This document shows, in pieces, positions 33,582 to 41,673 of a stretch of DNA of 64,000 nt. Made by a program: the position numbers and the translations under genes. Source of the DNA: Mesorhizobium erdmanii USDA 3471 (GTDB taxonomy: Bacteria; Pseudomonadota; Alphaproteobacteria; Rhizobiales; Rhizobiaceae); assembly GCF_000472705.1 (NCBI RefSeq), contig NZ_KI421453.1, positions 124,001 through 188,000 of the forward strand, written 5' to 3'. The notes beneath the pieces were generated by a model that made no database searches, was not told where the DNA came from, and was given only the letters and a program-made list of their open reading frames with translations. Positions within the stretch are counted from its first letter, which is position 1. Every line of letters begins with the position of its first letter.

Positions 33582-35326
33582 CCCCGCTGCTGTCGGTCCA
33601 CGATCTGCGTGTCGGCTTCGGCCGCAATCCGCAAGCCAATGAGGTGGTGCGCGGCGTCAGTTTCGATCTGGCGGATGGCGAGACACTGGCCATTGTCGGC
33701 GAAAGCGGTTCGGGCAAATCGGTCACCGCGCTGTCGATCAACCGGCTCATCGATTTCGGCGGCGGCCGTATCACCGGCGGCGCGATGACACTGAAGCGTG
33801 CCGACGGCAGCCTGGTCGACCTGATGACCGCCACCGAGGCGCAACTGACCGGCATTCGCGGCGCCGAGATCGGCATGATCTTCCAGGAACCGATGACCTC
33901 GCTCAATCCGGTGCTGACTATCGGCTCGCAGATCGAGGAATCGTTCCGGCTGCATAGAGGCCTTACCGGCCGGCAGGCCATAGCGGCGGCCAAGGATGCC
34001 CTCGACCGCGTGCGCATTCCCGATGCCGCGCGGCGGCTGAAATACACGCCCAACCAGCTTTCCGGCGGCATGCTGCAACGGGTGATGATCGCGATTGCGC
34101 TCGCCTGCAATCCACGCCTGCTAATCGCCGACGAGCCGACCACCGCGCTCGATGTCACCGTGCAGGCGCAGATCATGGCGCTGCTGGCCGAGCTGAAACG
34201 CGAGACCGGCATGTCCGTCATCTTCATCACCCATGATATCGGCCTGGTTGCCGGTATCGCCGACAGAGTGATGGTGATGCAGAACGGCCAGGCCGTGGAG
34301 CAGGGCGAGCTGAACCAGATCCTCGACAGGCCGCAGCACCCCTACACGCAGCATCTACTCCACGCCGTGCCGCATTTCGCCAATGGAAGCAATGCACGCG
34401 TGGACGGACAGCGCGACAAGGGCGCAGCCGAGGAACCGGCCCTGGAGGTCAACGGCCTGGTAGTGCGCTTCCCCCTCAAGAGCAATTTCTTCAGCCGCGC
34501 GACAGGCGCCGTGCACGCCGTCGACGGGGTCGATTTCGACCTGATGCCGGGAGAGACTTTGGCGATCGTCGGCGAAAGCGGTTCGGGCAAATCGACCACT
34601 GCCAAGGCGGTATTGGGGCTGGTGCGCTCGACGCGCGGCAGTTTCTCGGTCGGCACTCGAAAGACCGCCGCCGGACACAGCGCCAAGCCCGTGCAGATGG
34701 TGTTTCAGAACCCCTATGCCTCGCTCAATCCGAGACTGACCATCGAAAGCATCCTGGCCGAGCCGGTGATCGCCACCGGCGGCCGCGTGAATGCCGAGAC
34801 GCTGGCGAGGATGGCGAGCCTGCTGGAACGCGTCGGCCTGCCCAGGAATAGCCTGGAGCGGTATCCGCACGAATTTTCCGGCGGCCAGCGGCAAAGGCTG
34901 TGCATTGCCCGCGCATTGATGCTCAACCCGTCCGTGGTCGTTCTCGACGAAGCGGTGTCGGCGCTGGACGTTTCGGTGCAGGCGAAAGTGCTGGAACTGC
35001 TGGTCGACCTGCAGCGCGAGTTCGGGTTGGCCTATCTGTTCATTTCGCACGACATGGCGGTGGTCGAGCGCATCGCGCACCGGATCGCCGTCATCTATGC
35101 CGGCCAGATCGTCGAGATCGGCGACGCGGCTTCGGTGCTGTCGAAGCCCAGGCATTCCTATACGAAGAAGCTGATATCAGCTGTTCCGACCATCGAGCGG
35201 CGGCGCGAGCATTTCGAGCTGGATACAAGGCAGGTGCCCTCGCTGGTACGGCCGCGGGGGTTCGAGCCGGCGCCGGCGCGGTGGGAGACGTTTGGCGGGG
35301 ATCACCTGGCGAGGGTGGAAGGGTGA
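33578..35326 (+). CDS. Fused dipeptide-type ABC transporter ATPase (two nucleotide-binding domains)
   Basis: This 582-residue protein joins DppD- and DppF-like ATPases in one chain, as in YejF and GsiA. Domain 1 (about 1-270) has 'GESGSGKSV', 'IFQEPMTSLNPV', 'LSGGMLQR', 'IADEPTTALD' and 'FITHD'. Domain 2 (about 290-560) has 'GESGSGKST', 'VFQNPYASLNPR', 'FSGGQRQR', 'VLDEAVSALD' and 'FISHD'. Both sites therefore look catalytic. Oligopeptide-type C-terminal extensions follow each domain. It powers the importer encoded by the three preceding genes. Confidence 0.88.
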   Translation: MTPLLSVHDLRVGFGRNPQANEVVRGVSFDLADGETLAIVGESGSGKSVTALSINRLIDFGGGRITGGAMTLKRADGSLVDLMTATEAQLTGIRGAEIGMIFQEPMTSLNPVLTIGSQIEESFRLHRGLTGRQAIAAAKDALDRVRIPDAARRLKYTPNQLSGGMLQRVMIAIALACNPRLLIADEPTTALDVTVQAQIMALLAELKRETGMSVIFITHDIGLVAGIADRVMVMQNGQAVEQGELNQILDRPQHPYTQHLLHAVPHFANGSNARVDGQRDKGAAEEPALEVNGLVVRFPLKSNFFSRATGAVHAVDGVDFDLMPGETLAIVGESGSGKSTTAKAVLGLVRSTRGSFSVGTRKTAAGHSAKPVQMVFQNPYASLNPRLTIESILAEPVIATGGRVNAETLARMASLLERVGLPRNSLERYPHEFSGGQRQRLCIARALMLNPSVVVLDEAVSALDVSVQAKVLELLVDLQREFGLAYLFISHDMAVVERIAHRIAVIYAGQIVEIGDAASVLSKPRHSYTKKLISAVPTIERRREHFELDTRQVPSLVRPRGFEPAPARWETFGGDHLARVEG

Positions 35327-35363
35327 TGGGTGGTGCGCTGAGACATGTTCAGTCGGCGGGACA

Positions 35364-35522
35364 GCGCCCCCCTCTGCCCTGCCGGGCATCTCCCCCGCTA
35401 GGGGGGAGATCGGCAGTTGAAGCGTCCCACTCGCCTCCAAGCGTCGCAGATTGGCGAAGGCCGGGGTTAAGTCCAATCTCCACCCTAGTGAGGGAGATGT
35501 CCGGCAGGACAGAGGGGGGCGC
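35364..35522. repeat. Long inverted-repeat element with 50-bp arms
   Basis: The arms 35364-35413 and 35473-35522 are about 50 bp each and complementary apart from about six mismatches. They start with GCGCCCCCCTCTG and contain ATCTCCC..CTAGGG..GGAGAT. Such elements are common between Mesorhizobium genes. It lies inside the operon, between the fused ATPase and the hydrolase, and would form a very stable RNA hairpin just before the hydrolase ribosome site. Confidence 0.85.
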
Positions 35523-35555
35523 GAAGGATCGCGACCTTTCCGATGGAGGCTGTTC

Positions 35556-36560
35556 TTGAGCGACCTCGCCCGGCTGTTCGACCGCGCTTTCGCACCGCTG
35601 GCAGATGCAGTGGCCGCCAAGCGCATTCCCGGCGGCGTCCTCGGCATCGTCGAGAGGAATGGCCACCGCATCACCAGGGCGATCGGCGCCGCGCAACTCG
35701 TGCCGAAGTACCGGGCGATGGACGTCGAGACCTGGTTCGACCTGGCGTCATTGACCAAGGTCATCTTCACGACGCCGCGCATTTTGAAACTCGCGGAGGA
35801 TGGCATCATCGATCTCGACGCACCGCTGATCTCGGCTCTGCCAGACCTTCGCCAGTACGATCAGCTGGCCTGGGAGCGGAAGGTGACGTTCCGCCAATGC
35901 CTGGGACACCAGACGCCCTTCCCGGCCGTCGAACCGATCTACACTTACGGACGCGATCCGGAGCTGCTGCGCGCCTTCATCCTGCAACGCGAATGGCGCG
36001 CCCGCGAACCGGTCTATTCCGACATCAATTTCATCCTGCTCGGCTTTGCGCTGGAGCGGCTGTCGGGCAAGGCCATCCGCGACATGGATCCCGGGCCCGG
36101 CTGTGCCTGGTCCACGGAACCCGATGCCTCGGCCGCGACCGAGGACTGCACTTGGCGCCATCGCGTTCTGTCCGGCGAGGTGCATGACGACAATTGCTCG
36201 GCCCTGCAGGGCGCAGGTCATGCCGGCCTGTTCGGAACGGCCGCCTCCGTGCTCGATTTCGCGCGAGGCCTACTGGACGGCACGGGCGCCTCCCAGCGAT
36301 CGATCGCGCTGATGCGCGCGCCCTTGTCCGCCACCCGCACCCATGGCTGGGAACAGCCCTACGAGGGCTGGTCCGGTGGGGCCTTGTGCAGCCTGGGAAC
36401 CATTGGCCATACCGGCTTCACCGGTACCGGCCTGTGGATCGATTTCGACAGGGGCAAGGCATGGACCTTGCTCACCAACCGGATCCATCCGACACGTCAT
36501 TTCGACAGCGGAATCGTTTCGTTGCGGCAGGCGGTCGGCGATCTCATGAATGGACCTTAG
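35556..36560 (+). CDS. Beta-lactamase-fold serine hydrolase (possible muramyl-amidase)
   Basis: The protein has the class C beta-lactamase/penicillin-binding fold. The nucleophile motif is 'DLASLTKVIF' (S65, K68), the second motif is 'VYSDINFILL', and 'GHTGFTGTGLW' stands where the KTG triad would be. No signal peptide is visible, so it is probably cytoplasmic. In Bacillus subtilis the muropeptide-rescue amidase AmiE belongs to this superfamily and is encoded next to murQ, so removal of peptide from MurNAc is an attractive role; esterase activity is the alternative. TTG 35556 is chosen because GGAGG lies six bases upstream; earlier codons fall within the repeat. anmK follows closely. Confidence 0.78.
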   Translation: MSDLARLFDRAFAPLADAVAAKRIPGGVLGIVERNGHRITRAIGAAQLVPKYRAMDVETWFDLASLTKVIFTTPRILKLAEDGIIDLDAPLISALPDLRQYDQLAWERKVTFRQCLGHQTPFPAVEPIYTYGRDPELLRAFILQREWRAREPVYSDINFILLGFALERLSGKAIRDMDPGPGCAWSTEPDASAATEDCTWRHRVLSGEVHDDNCSALQGAGHAGLFGTAASVLDFARGLLDGTGASQRSIALMRAPLSATRTHGWEQPYEGWSGGALCSLGTIGHTGFTGTGLWIDFDRGKAWTLLTNRIHPTRHFDSGIVSLRQAVGDLMNGP

Positions 36561-36570
36561 GAGCTGGATG

Positions 36571-37686
36571 ATGGAACCAATCTGGGCCGTGGGCCTGATG
36601 ACCGGCACGGTGCTCGACGGCAACATCGACGTCGCGCTGATCAAGACCGATGGCGAGCGCATTGATGATTTCGGCACCTACCGGCTGATGCCCTATCCCC
36701 AATCGATCCGCTCGCTGCTGGAGGAGACACTGACGGCGGCCAGAGCCTGGAATTTTGTCGGACCGGAGCCGGCGATCTTCCGCAAGGCCGAGGAGGCGCT
36801 GACGCGCGCCCAGTCGGCGGCGGTCAGGGAATTGGTCGAAGGCCATGGCATGACGATGGCCGATATCGGCGTCGTCGGCTTCCACGGCCAAACTGTGCTG
36901 CATCGCGCGCCGCAGATCGGACGGCTCGGTCAGACCCGGCAGCTCGGCGACGGCGAGTTGATGCACAGCATATTGGGCACCAAGGTCGCCTATGATTTCC
37001 GCTCGGCCGACATGCGCGCCGGCGGGCAAGGCGCGCCCCTGGCCGCCGCCTATCACACCGCGCTGATGCGCGGCGCCGGCGCCAGCGGCGAGGTCGCCGT
37101 GCTCAATCTCGGCGGTGTCGCCAACATCACCTGGTGGGACGGCGCCGACAACGTCGTCGCCTTCGACACCGGCCCCGCCAACGCGCCGCTCAACGATTTC
37201 ATCAAATCGAAGGGCCTCGGCGAAATGGACCGCGACGGCGCGCTTGGCAGTGCGGGAACGGTCGACGAGGCAAGGCTCGCCAAGCTGTTGCAGCATCCTT
37301 ACCTCAGCAAGCCCTACCCCAAATCGCTCGACCGTTTCGATTTCGGCGCCGCCATGGCCGATGGCCTGAACGCCGAGGATGGCGCGGCCCTGCTCACCGC
37401 CTTCACCGCAGGCGCCGTCGGCAAGGCGCTCGACCTTCTGCCGCACCGGCCGAAAAAACTGGTGGTCAGCGGCGGCGGCCGCCACAACCCGACGATGATG
37501 GCAATGCTGGCAAGCCGCGCCGGCGTCGAGGTGGTGCAGGCCGAGAGCCTCGGTTGGAGCGGCGACGCGGTGGAAGCGGAGTGTTTCGCCTTCCTCGCGG
37601 TGCGGGTGCTGCGCGGCCTGCCGATCAGTTTTCCAAGCACGACCGGCGCGCCGCAGCCGATGCGTGGCGGAAAGCTCGCGGGCTGA
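36571..37686 (+). CDS. anmK: Anhydro-N-acetylmuramic acid kinase
   Basis: AnmK opens the 1,6-anhydro ring of anhydroMurNAc and phosphorylates it to MurNAc 6-phosphate, the substrate of MurQ. The N-terminal 'GLMTGTVLDGNIDVAL' is the rhizobial form of the family motif, and 'GFHGQTVLHRAP', 'VLNLGGVANITWW', the catalytic aspartate in 'FDTGPANAPLND' and the 'LVVSGGGRHNPTMM' loop are all present over 371 residues. ATG 36571 has AGGAG seven bases upstream; ATG 36568 and 36550 are in frame. It completes the route from turnover products to GlcNAc 6-phosphate. Confidence 0.94.
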   Translation: MEPIWAVGLMTGTVLDGNIDVALIKTDGERIDDFGTYRLMPYPQSIRSLLEETLTAARAWNFVGPEPAIFRKAEEALTRAQSAAVRELVEGHGMTMADIGVVGFHGQTVLHRAPQIGRLGQTRQLGDGELMHSILGTKVAYDFRSADMRAGGQGAPLAAAYHTALMRGAGASGEVAVLNLGGVANITWWDGADNVVAFDTGPANAPLNDFIKSKGLGEMDRDGALGSAGTVDEARLAKLLQHPYLSKPYPKSLDRFDFGAAMADGLNAEDGAALLTAFTAGAVGKALDLLPHRPKKLVVSGGGRHNPTMMAMLASRAGVEVVQAESLGWSGDAVEAECFAFLAVRVLRGLPISFPSTTGAPQPMRGGKLAG

Positions 37687-38115
37687 TCACTCGGTAGCCA
37701 GCCTCTTCTGCAGGAAGATGCGGCTGCGGCCGACGGGGAAATCGGCCAGCGTGCCGAAGGGCTGATAACCCTGGCGCTGGTAGACCTTGGCGGCGTTGGG
37801 GCTGAAGGTGTCGATCAGCGCGCCATGGCAGCCGCGCGCCACGGCTTCCTGCTCGGCGGCATCCAGCATCCGGCCGGCCATATGCTGGCCACGCAGCCTT
37901 TCATCGACCCACAGCCATTGCACATAGAGCCAGCCCCAGGCGGTGTAGCCGGAGATGCCGGCAACCACCGCGCCCTCCTCGTCGCGCACGAACACGGCGA
38001 GCGCTTTCCTCCGCGACGCCCCGACATCGCCGTCGTTGAACGCCGTCAGCCGCTCACTGAGAAAGGCGAGGTCTTCCGGCGAGGGGTTTGCCGTGGCTTC
38101 GAGTGTCGTCTTCAT
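37687..38115 (-). CDS. GNAT-family N-acetyltransferase
   Basis: This 142-residue protein has the GNAT fold with the acetyl-CoA-binding motif 'LRGQHMAGRMLDAAEQEA' (R/QxxGxG/A type) near residues 79-96, and the preceding beta strand 'LYVQWLWVDE'. Related small acetyltransferases act on antibiotics, polyamines or protein N termini. It converges on anmK with no gap, and nothing links it functionally to the mur genes. The substrate is unknown. Confidence 0.78.
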   Translation of the reverse strand: MKTTLEATANPSPEDLAFLSERLTAFNDGDVGASRRKALAVFVRDEEGAVVAGISGYTAWGWLYVQWLWVDERLRGQHMAGRMLDAAEQEAVARGCHGALIDTFSPNAAKVYQRQGYQPFGTLADFPVGRSRIFLQKRLATE

Positions 38116-38178
38116 GGCTCTTTCAGAAATGCTCGGCTGGATGGGATGAAGGGTTATGAAGCGTGAAGCCCGCGCACT

Positions 38179-39564
38179 CTACGTCTGTTCTCGAACAGGA
38201 TGCGGATCGCCGCCGTTGCGGAAGTCGGATGCGGCAATGCCATAGCGCTTGAGCTTGTCGTAAAACGTCTTGCGCGGCACGCCGAGCGCGTCGATGGCGC
38301 CACGCACATCGCCGCCGTGCTCGCGCAGCGCATCGCGGATGAGTTGCGCCTCGTAATGGCCGACGCGTTCGGGCAGCGAGGCCAAAGGCTCCGGCGATTG
38401 CGGAGAAACCAACTTCCTGTCGTCGTCCGGGCCGAGACCGAGCGCGACGCGATCGGCGAAATGCGCGAGTTCGCGCACATTGCCCGGCCAGGCGTGCGAC
38501 TGAAGATGCTCGCTCACGGCGGCGTTCGCCTTGGCCACCGGCCGGCCAAAGCGCTCGGCGGCCTTTCCGAGGAAATGGCCGAACAGCATCGGGATGTCGC
38601 CGCGCCGCTCGCGCAGCGGCGGGATGCGCAAGGTCACCACGTTCAGGCGGAAATAGAGGTCCTCGCGAAAATCGCCGCGCTGGTCGGGCCGGCCGAGATC
38701 GACCTTCGTCGCCGCCACGACCCTCAGATCGAGGCGCCTTGTCTCGTTGGAACCGAGCGGGGTGAGGCTGCGCGTCTCCAGCACCCGCAACAGCTTGACC
38801 TGCAGGGCCGGCGGCATGGATTCGATCTCGTCGAGAAACAACGTGCCGCCGCTGGAATGCTCGACACGGCCGATGCGCCGCCGCTGCGCGCCGGTGAAGG
38901 CGCCGGCCTCGTGGCCGAACAGCTCGCTTTCGATCACGGTCTCCGGCAAGGCACCGCAATTCAGCGCCACGAAGGGTTTGGCCCGGCGCCGGCCCCATCG
39001 GTGCAAAAGGTCCGCCACCACTTCCTTGCCGGTTCCGGTTTCGCCCTCGACCAGAACGTCGACATCCATGTCGGCGATCTGCCGCAAGGTGTCGCGCAGC
39101 CGCAGCATGGCGGGAGCTTCGCCGATCAGCGGCATGCCATCGGCGGCCAAAGCCGCGGCCTCACGCAAGCGCCGGTTCTCCATCACCAGCCGCCGCTTCT
39201 CCGAGGCCCGCTTCAGCGCCTCGACCAGGCGCTCGCCGGCATAAGGTTTCGGGATGAAATCATAGATGCCATCCTTGAGTGCGGCGACGGCAAGATCGAC
39301 ATCGCCGTGACCGGTGACCAGGATCACCGGCAGGTCGGCGTCGATAGCCTTGATGCGATCGAACAGCTGCAGGCCGTTCATGCCGGGCATTCTGATATCG
39401 CTGACGACCACGCCCTCGAAACTGGCGTCGACGACGGCAAGCGCCGCCTCGGCGGCCTTCAGCGCCACCACCGCGAAACCGGCGAGTTCGAGCAATTGCG
39501 TGGTGGCGTGCAGCAGGTCGGCATCGTCTTCGACGAGCGCCACCAGCCCTGATTTGTCGGTCAT
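38179..39564 (-). CDS. dctD: C4-dicarboxylate transport response regulator DctD
   Basis: DctD is an NtrC-family activator of sigma-54 transcription. The receiver domain (1-120) has acidic residues 'VEDDADLL' and the phosphoacceptor in 'VVSDIRMPG' (D56). The AAA+ domain (about 145-380) has Walker A 'GETGTGKEVV', the sigma-54 contact loop 'EAGAFTGAQRRRIG' and 'GGTLFLDEIESMP'. The C-terminal Fis-type helix-turn-helix includes 'VRGAIDALGVPRKTFYDKLK'. It overlaps dctB by four bases. It would bind the tandem sites upstream of dctA. Confidence 0.93.
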   Translation of the reverse strand: MTDKSGLVALVEDDADLLHATTQLLELAGFAVVALKAAEAALAVVDASFEGVVVSDIRMPGMNGLQLFDRIKAIDADLPVILVTGHGDVDLAVAALKDGIYDFIPKPYAGERLVEALKRASEKRRLVMENRRLREAAALAADGMPLIGEAPAMLRLRDTLRQIADMDVDVLVEGETGTGKEVVADLLHRWGRRRAKPFVALNCGALPETVIESELFGHEAGAFTGAQRRRIGRVEHSSGGTLFLDEIESMPPALQVKLLRVLETRSLTPLGSNETRRLDLRVVAATKVDLGRPDQRGDFREDLYFRLNVVTLRIPPLRERRGDIPMLFGHFLGKAAERFGRPVAKANAAVSEHLQSHAWPGNVRELAHFADRVALGLGPDDDRKLVSPQSPEPLASLPERVGHYEAQLIRDALREHGGDVRGAIDALGVPRKTFYDKLKRYGIAASDFRNGGDPHPVREQT

Positions 39565-41381
39565 TCAACCCGCCTCAAATCGATTGTGAAGGAGGCGCCG
39601 GCACCGGTGCCAGGATCGAGCCGCAGCGTGCCGCCCAATTCCTGGGCGATCTCCTGCGAGATCACCAGCCCGAGGCCGAGACCTTTCTCCTTGGTGGTCT
39701 GGAACGGCATGAACAGATTGCCGGCCGCTTCCGGGCCGAGGCCGGGGCCGTTGTCTCGCACCGAAACCAGCACCCGGTCGTCGCGCTCGGCAATGCCGAT
39801 CTCGATACGCGGATCGGACTGGTCCTTCATGGCGTCCAGCGCGTTCTGCAACAGGTTGACCAGGATCTGTTCCAGCCGGATGCGGCTCGCCATCACCACC
39901 GGCGAGGCATCGCCGCGCGGCTTGACGATAGTAACGCCGGAATCGCGGATGCGGCCGGAGAGCAGCGACAGCGCACCGTCGATCGCCTCGCGCACCGGCA
40001 GGGGCGAGGCTGCAACGCCCGGCCGACGAGCGAATGTGCGCAAAGTGCTGGTGATCGCGCCGATGCGCTCGGTCATCGACACGATCGATGTCAGATTGCC
40101 GCTCGCCGGTTCGGTCTTGCCGCTTTCGAGGAAGCGTCCGGCATTCTCGGCATAGGTGCGGATGGCGGCGACCGGCTGGTTGATCTCATGCGCCACGCCG
40201 GCGGCGATCTGGCCGAGGATGGACAGCCGGTTGGCCTGGGCGAGATCGTCGCGCAGCCGGCGGACCTTGGCCTCGGCATTTTCACGCTCGGCGATTTCTC
40301 CGGCAAGTGCTGTGTTGGAGCGCGTCAGTTCGACCGTTCGCGTGGACACGCGGCTTTCAAGCTCGGCATTCATGCGCGCCAGCGCTTCCTGCCGCAGCCT
40401 GCGTGTACGGCGGCGGCGGGTGAGCACGTAGCCGAGCAGACCTGTCAGTAGCAGGCCAAGCAGGGTTGTCAGCCGCGCCGTGTTGGCGGCGGACGTGAGA
40501 GCGGCATCGGCCGGCGTCAGCAGCCACAGCCGCCAGCCGGGGACCGCCCCGGGCAGGTCCTGCACCACCTCGACGAACTGGCGCGGCTTGCCCGCGCTGT
40601 CGATTGCCGCCAGGCCGTCACCCGCACCGCGCCGTATCGGCAAGGGTTCGAACGCGGCATCCGTCAATTGCAGTTGCTCATGAGCTGCGGAGGCATCCTG
40701 GGCAGAAAGCGGCGCCAGTGCATGGAACCGCCAGTCAGGCTGGCTGGTGGCCAGCACGACGCCACGTTCGTCGGTGACGAAAACGAGAAAGCCGCTGGAG
40801 CGCCAATTGGCCTCGACACCGTCGAGCTCGACCTTCAGCACCACGACACCAAGCGGCTTGCCGTTGTCGTCGACGCGGCTGGCAAGGTAGAGACCCGGCC
40901 GGCCGCTGATCGTGCCGAGCCCGTACTGGCTGGCGGCGCCCTTGGCCATGGCCTCGTTGAAATAGTGGCGAAAATTGTAGTCGATGCCGACAAAGCTCGC
41001 CGGCTCACCGGCATTGCTGGCCGATATAGCGATGCCCGCCGTGTCGATGACATAGATGGCGGACGCAGAGGCGTCGGCGGCGATGGCTTTCAGCTTCTCG
41101 TCGAGAGCCGCTTCCTGCATCTTTCCGGCCCGGCGCAGCGCCCCGCGCACGGCATCGTCACGGGCCAGCACCAGTGGCACCAGGCGCTGCTTTTCGATTT
41201 CGCCGGTCAGCGTTCCCGCCGCCAGCGGCAAAGCGGCAAGTGCTCCATCGTGCAAATCAGCGGCCGCCTGGCCGGAAGCAATGCGCCCGGCAATGGCGAT
41301 CGCGCCGGCCAGGATCGCCAGGGCGACGATGGCGATAAGCCAGCGACCATCACGCAGCCACGCCACGGCCTCGCGCAGCAA
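39561..41381 (-). CDS. dctB: C4-dicarboxylate sensor histidine kinase DctB
   Basis: The membrane kinase senses succinate, malate or fumarate in the periplasm. Helix 1 ('WLIAIVALAILAGAIAIAG') is followed by a double-Cache sensor domain with 'GIDYNFRHYFNEAMAKGA' and 'SQYGLGTISGRPGLYLASR'. Helix 2 ('LTTLLGLLLTGLLGYVL') leads to a coiled coil and the kinase core: H-box 'GVAHEINQPVAAIRTYA', N-box 'LVNLLQNALDAM', 'DNGPGLG' and 'GLGLGLVISQ'. The start is unclear: TTG 41381 gives about 606 residues, near the Sinorhizobium length, but has no strong ribosome site; an AGGAGAGG lies upstream near 41430 without a standard start codon beside it. Confidence 0.9.
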   Translation of the reverse strand: MLREAVAWLRDGRWLIAIVALAILAGAIAIAGRIASGQAAADLHDGALAALPLAAGTLTGEIEKQRLVPLVLARDDAVRGALRRAGKMQEAALDEKLKAIAADASASAIYVIDTAGIAISASNAGEPASFVGIDYNFRHYFNEAMAKGAASQYGLGTISGRPGLYLASRVDDNGKPLGVVVLKVELDGVEANWRSSGFLVFVTDERGVVLATSQPDWRFHALAPLSAQDASAAHEQLQLTDAAFEPLPIRRGAGDGLAAIDSAGKPRQFVEVVQDLPGAVPGWRLWLLTPADAALTSAANTARLTTLLGLLLTGLLGYVLTRRRRTRRLRQEALARMNAELESRVSTRTVELTRSNTALAGEIAERENAEAKVRRLRDDLAQANRLSILGQIAAGVAHEINQPVAAIRTYAENAGRFLESGKTEPASGNLTSIVSMTERIGAITSTLRTFARRPGVAASPLPVREAIDGALSLLSGRIRDSGVTIVKPRGDASPVVMASRIRLEQILVNLLQNALDAMKDQSDPRIEIGIAERDDRVLVSVRDNGPGLGPEAAGNLFMPFQTTKEKGLGLGLVISQEIAQELGGTLRLDPGTGAGASFTIDLRRVE

Positions 41382-41466
41382 GTCGCGACCGGCTGCGGAG
41401 CCGCTATCGGTGCCTGCCTGCGACGTCTGCCCTCTCCTTTTTCTTCGCAGCCTGCTTAGAGTGTAA

Positions 41467-41513
41467 TGCGAAATTCCGCCCAGGAAAACGCCTCTTGTGC
41501 GGAAATCCGCACA
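41467..41513. promoter_or_regulatory. Tandem DctD-type upstream activator sites
   Basis: The perfect palindrome TGTGCGGAAATCCGCACA (41496-41513) and the weaker TGCGAAATTCCGC (41467-41479) share a TGCG..A-T..CGC pattern and lie about 31 bp (three helical turns) apart, 63-110 bp before the -24 element. This matches the tandem DctD sites known upstream of rhizobial dctA. Confidence 0.8.
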
Positions 41514-41575
41514 CGCCTTCGCCGAAGAACACTGAAGAAGCCCCGGAATCCTCTGATTCCGGGCTTTCCCCGATC

Positions 41576-41591
41576 TGGCACGGCGCTTGCA
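41576..41591 (+). promoter_or_regulatory. Sigma-54 (-24/-12) promoter of dctA
   Basis: TGGCAC (41576-41581), five bases, then TTGCA (41587-41591) match the RpoN consensus exactly. A GC palindrome, CCCGGAATC-CTCT-GATTCCGGG (41542-41563), lies just upstream. Transcription should start near 41602, about 70 bases before the dctA ATG. Confidence 0.92.
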
Positions 41592-41673
41592 AAACTCCTT
41601 CCAGCGGCGGGCGACCGGAACGCCGCGATGGGAGAAGCCACGCACATCCGTCCATCCGGCCAGGGAGAGTTCA

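Noticed and set aside
35364..35522. Insertion sequence or miniature transposon
   Set aside because: There is no transposase and no clear target-site duplication. The arms are imperfect, so it is called a repeat element only.
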